Source: an uncultured Bacteroidia bacterium
GTDB taxonomy: Bacteria; Bacteroidota; Bacteroidia; SpSt-205
DNA length: 6,257 bases
Reading direction: 5' to 3'
NCBI GenBank assembly: GCA_937995505.1
Contig: CALKJV010000149.1
Span: forward strand, 1 to 6,257
Under the pieces are notes generated by a model, which did no database searches, was not told the DNA's origin, and was given only the letters and a program-made list of their open reading frames with translations. Of the stretch, positions 5,603 through 6,257 are shown piece after piece. Within the stretch, counting starts at the first letter, position 1. The number at the start of each line of letters is the position of its first letter. The translations under genes and the position numbers were made by a program.

Positions 5603-6257
5603 TTACAGGAAGCGCCTCTCTGCGCCGCTCCCCTGAAGAGTCCTTTCAGGTGACTCAGGGCTTCGGTGAGCGAGCGGCGAGCCCGGCTCTCGCTGAAAGT
5701 GCCGATACACGAGCGCATCCAGCCAGCCGGGCACTAAGCGGTTGAGCCACACCGTAAGGCGCCCTTGCCTAGTTAGGATGAGGTACTTACGGCGACGCAG
5801 CATGGCTCGGTAAATAGCTTCGGCTACGGCTTCGGCGGACATAAGCCGACTTTCTGGCAAGGGGCTTTCTCCCTGCGAAGCCCCCTCCGCCGTAAGCGCC
5901 CGCTCCCGAATCTCACTGCGTGTAAATCCCGGCGCAGCGATCAGCACCGACACACCAGACCCATAAAGCTCTGTGCGCAGCGCTTCTAAGAAGCCATTGA
6001 GCGCAAACTTAGAGGCGCTATAGCCGCTTCGCGCAGGTAAACCACGAAACCCCGCTATAGAAGATATGCCCACAATCCAGCCTTTCGCCTGCTGCACGGC
6101 CGGCAGTGCTGCCTTAATGGCATGCACAGCCCCCCAGAAGTTTACCTCCATCACTTCCCGCAGTACTTCCAGAGAAACTTCTGCGACGGTGGCGCGGTGC
6201 GATATGCCGGCATTGGCGATGACAGCATCCAGCCGCCCGAAACGCCCAAGGACCTCC
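5603..6257 (-). CDS. short-chain dehydrogenase/reductase (SDR), N-terminus outside window
   Basis: 217 residues are visible, in frame from base 6256 to the TAA at 5603-5605. A GTG at 6154 is internal and not the start, because the family pattern continues upstream of it: GRFGRLDAVIANAGIS at visible residues 4-19 carries the NAG motif. Then come EVNFWGAV with the structural/catalytic Asn, SSIAG with catalytic Ser66, and YSASK with Tyr79 and Lys83 (13 residues from Ser to Tyr, as usual). The missing part is the first Rossmann strand with the TGxxxGxG cofactor site, so NAD versus NADP preference cannot be read. After the core, a basic and hydrophobic C-terminal segment (RRRKYLILTRQGRLTVWLNR, then VPGWLDALVYRHF) suggests membrane association. 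This is seen in DHRS7B-like SDRs acting on lipids or sterols. It ends 29 bases before the ThDP gene on the same strand. The substrate is unknown. Confidence 0.92.
   Translation of the reverse strand, partial: EVLGRFGRLDAVIANAGISHRATVAEVSLEVLREVMEVNFWGAVHAIKAALPAVQQAKGWIVGISSIAGFRGLPARSGYSASKFALNGFLEALRTELYGSGVSVLIAAPGFTRSEIRERALTAEGASQGESPLPESRLMSAEAVAEAIYRAMLRRRKYLILTRQGRLTVWLNRLVPGWLDALVYRHFQREPGSPLAHRSPESPERTLQGSGAERRFL

Noticed and set aside
5320..5745. A 141-codon plus-strand open frame spanning the ThDP start and the SDR end
   Set aside because: It is antisense to two conserved genes and across their gap, with a low-complexity Ala/Arg/Ser-rich product and no start signal.
5603..6154. 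Treating the SDR as a complete 183-residue protein from GTG 6154
   Set aside because: The in-frame sequence upstream contains the conserved NAG motif of SDRs, so the gene continues past the window edge.

Overview
The window looks like a compact chromosomal piece of a Bacteroidota-type bacterium with moderately high GC. Three things suggest this. The OmpP1/FadL-like N-terminus and the small SpoU methyltransferase both have the form usual in that phylum. Exact or near matches to the Bacteroidota -7 promoter element TAnnTTTG lie immediately upstream of four of the five visible gene starts. Apart from the embedded element before one gene there is no obvious Shine-Dalgarno use. Coding density is close to complete: the only gaps are 36 and 29 bases, so no gene-free stretch of 300 bases exists. 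A thermophilic or streamlined lineage is possible, but I cannot show it.

Layout. Bases 1-386 (minus) hold the first 128 residues of an outer-membrane beta-barrel protein of the OmpP1/FadL type, cut by the window edge. It diverges across a 36-base gap from a complete S41 carboxy-terminal processing protease (423-2009, plus). That gap holds a perfect 7-base inverted repeat whose arms are also the candidate -7 boxes of the two genes. The protease gene runs tail to tail into a minus-strand cluster and overlaps it by 41 coding bases.

The minus-strand cluster reads from right to left: a short-chain dehydrogenase/reductase (SDR) missing its N-terminus (5603-6257); a thiamine-diphosphate (ThDP) enzyme most like the ILVBL/HACL2 branch of the acetolactate synthase superfamily (3960-5573); a polytopic membrane protein resembling GT-C/PMT_2 glycosyltransferases with a cysteine-rich tail (2508-3959); and a SpoU/TrmH-family RNA 2'-O-methyltransferase (1969-2526). 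Spacings are 29 bases, 0 bases (TAA directly followed by ATG) and a 19-base overlap, which looks like one operon with possible internal promoters.

Functionally, the SDR and ThDP enzyme could act together in lipid or hydroxyacyl metabolism: a 2-hydroxyacyl-CoA lyase yields an aldehyde and formyl-CoA, and an SDR could handle a carbonyl or alcohol in such a route. This is inference from two neighbours. The membrane protein probably serves envelope glycosylation, and the methyltransferase is a housekeeping RNA modifier. I see no mobile element, CRISPR array, tRNA, rRNA or defence system. The most interesting signals are the promoter boxes so close to the starts, the symmetric divergent promoter, and the HACL2-like gene in this setting.
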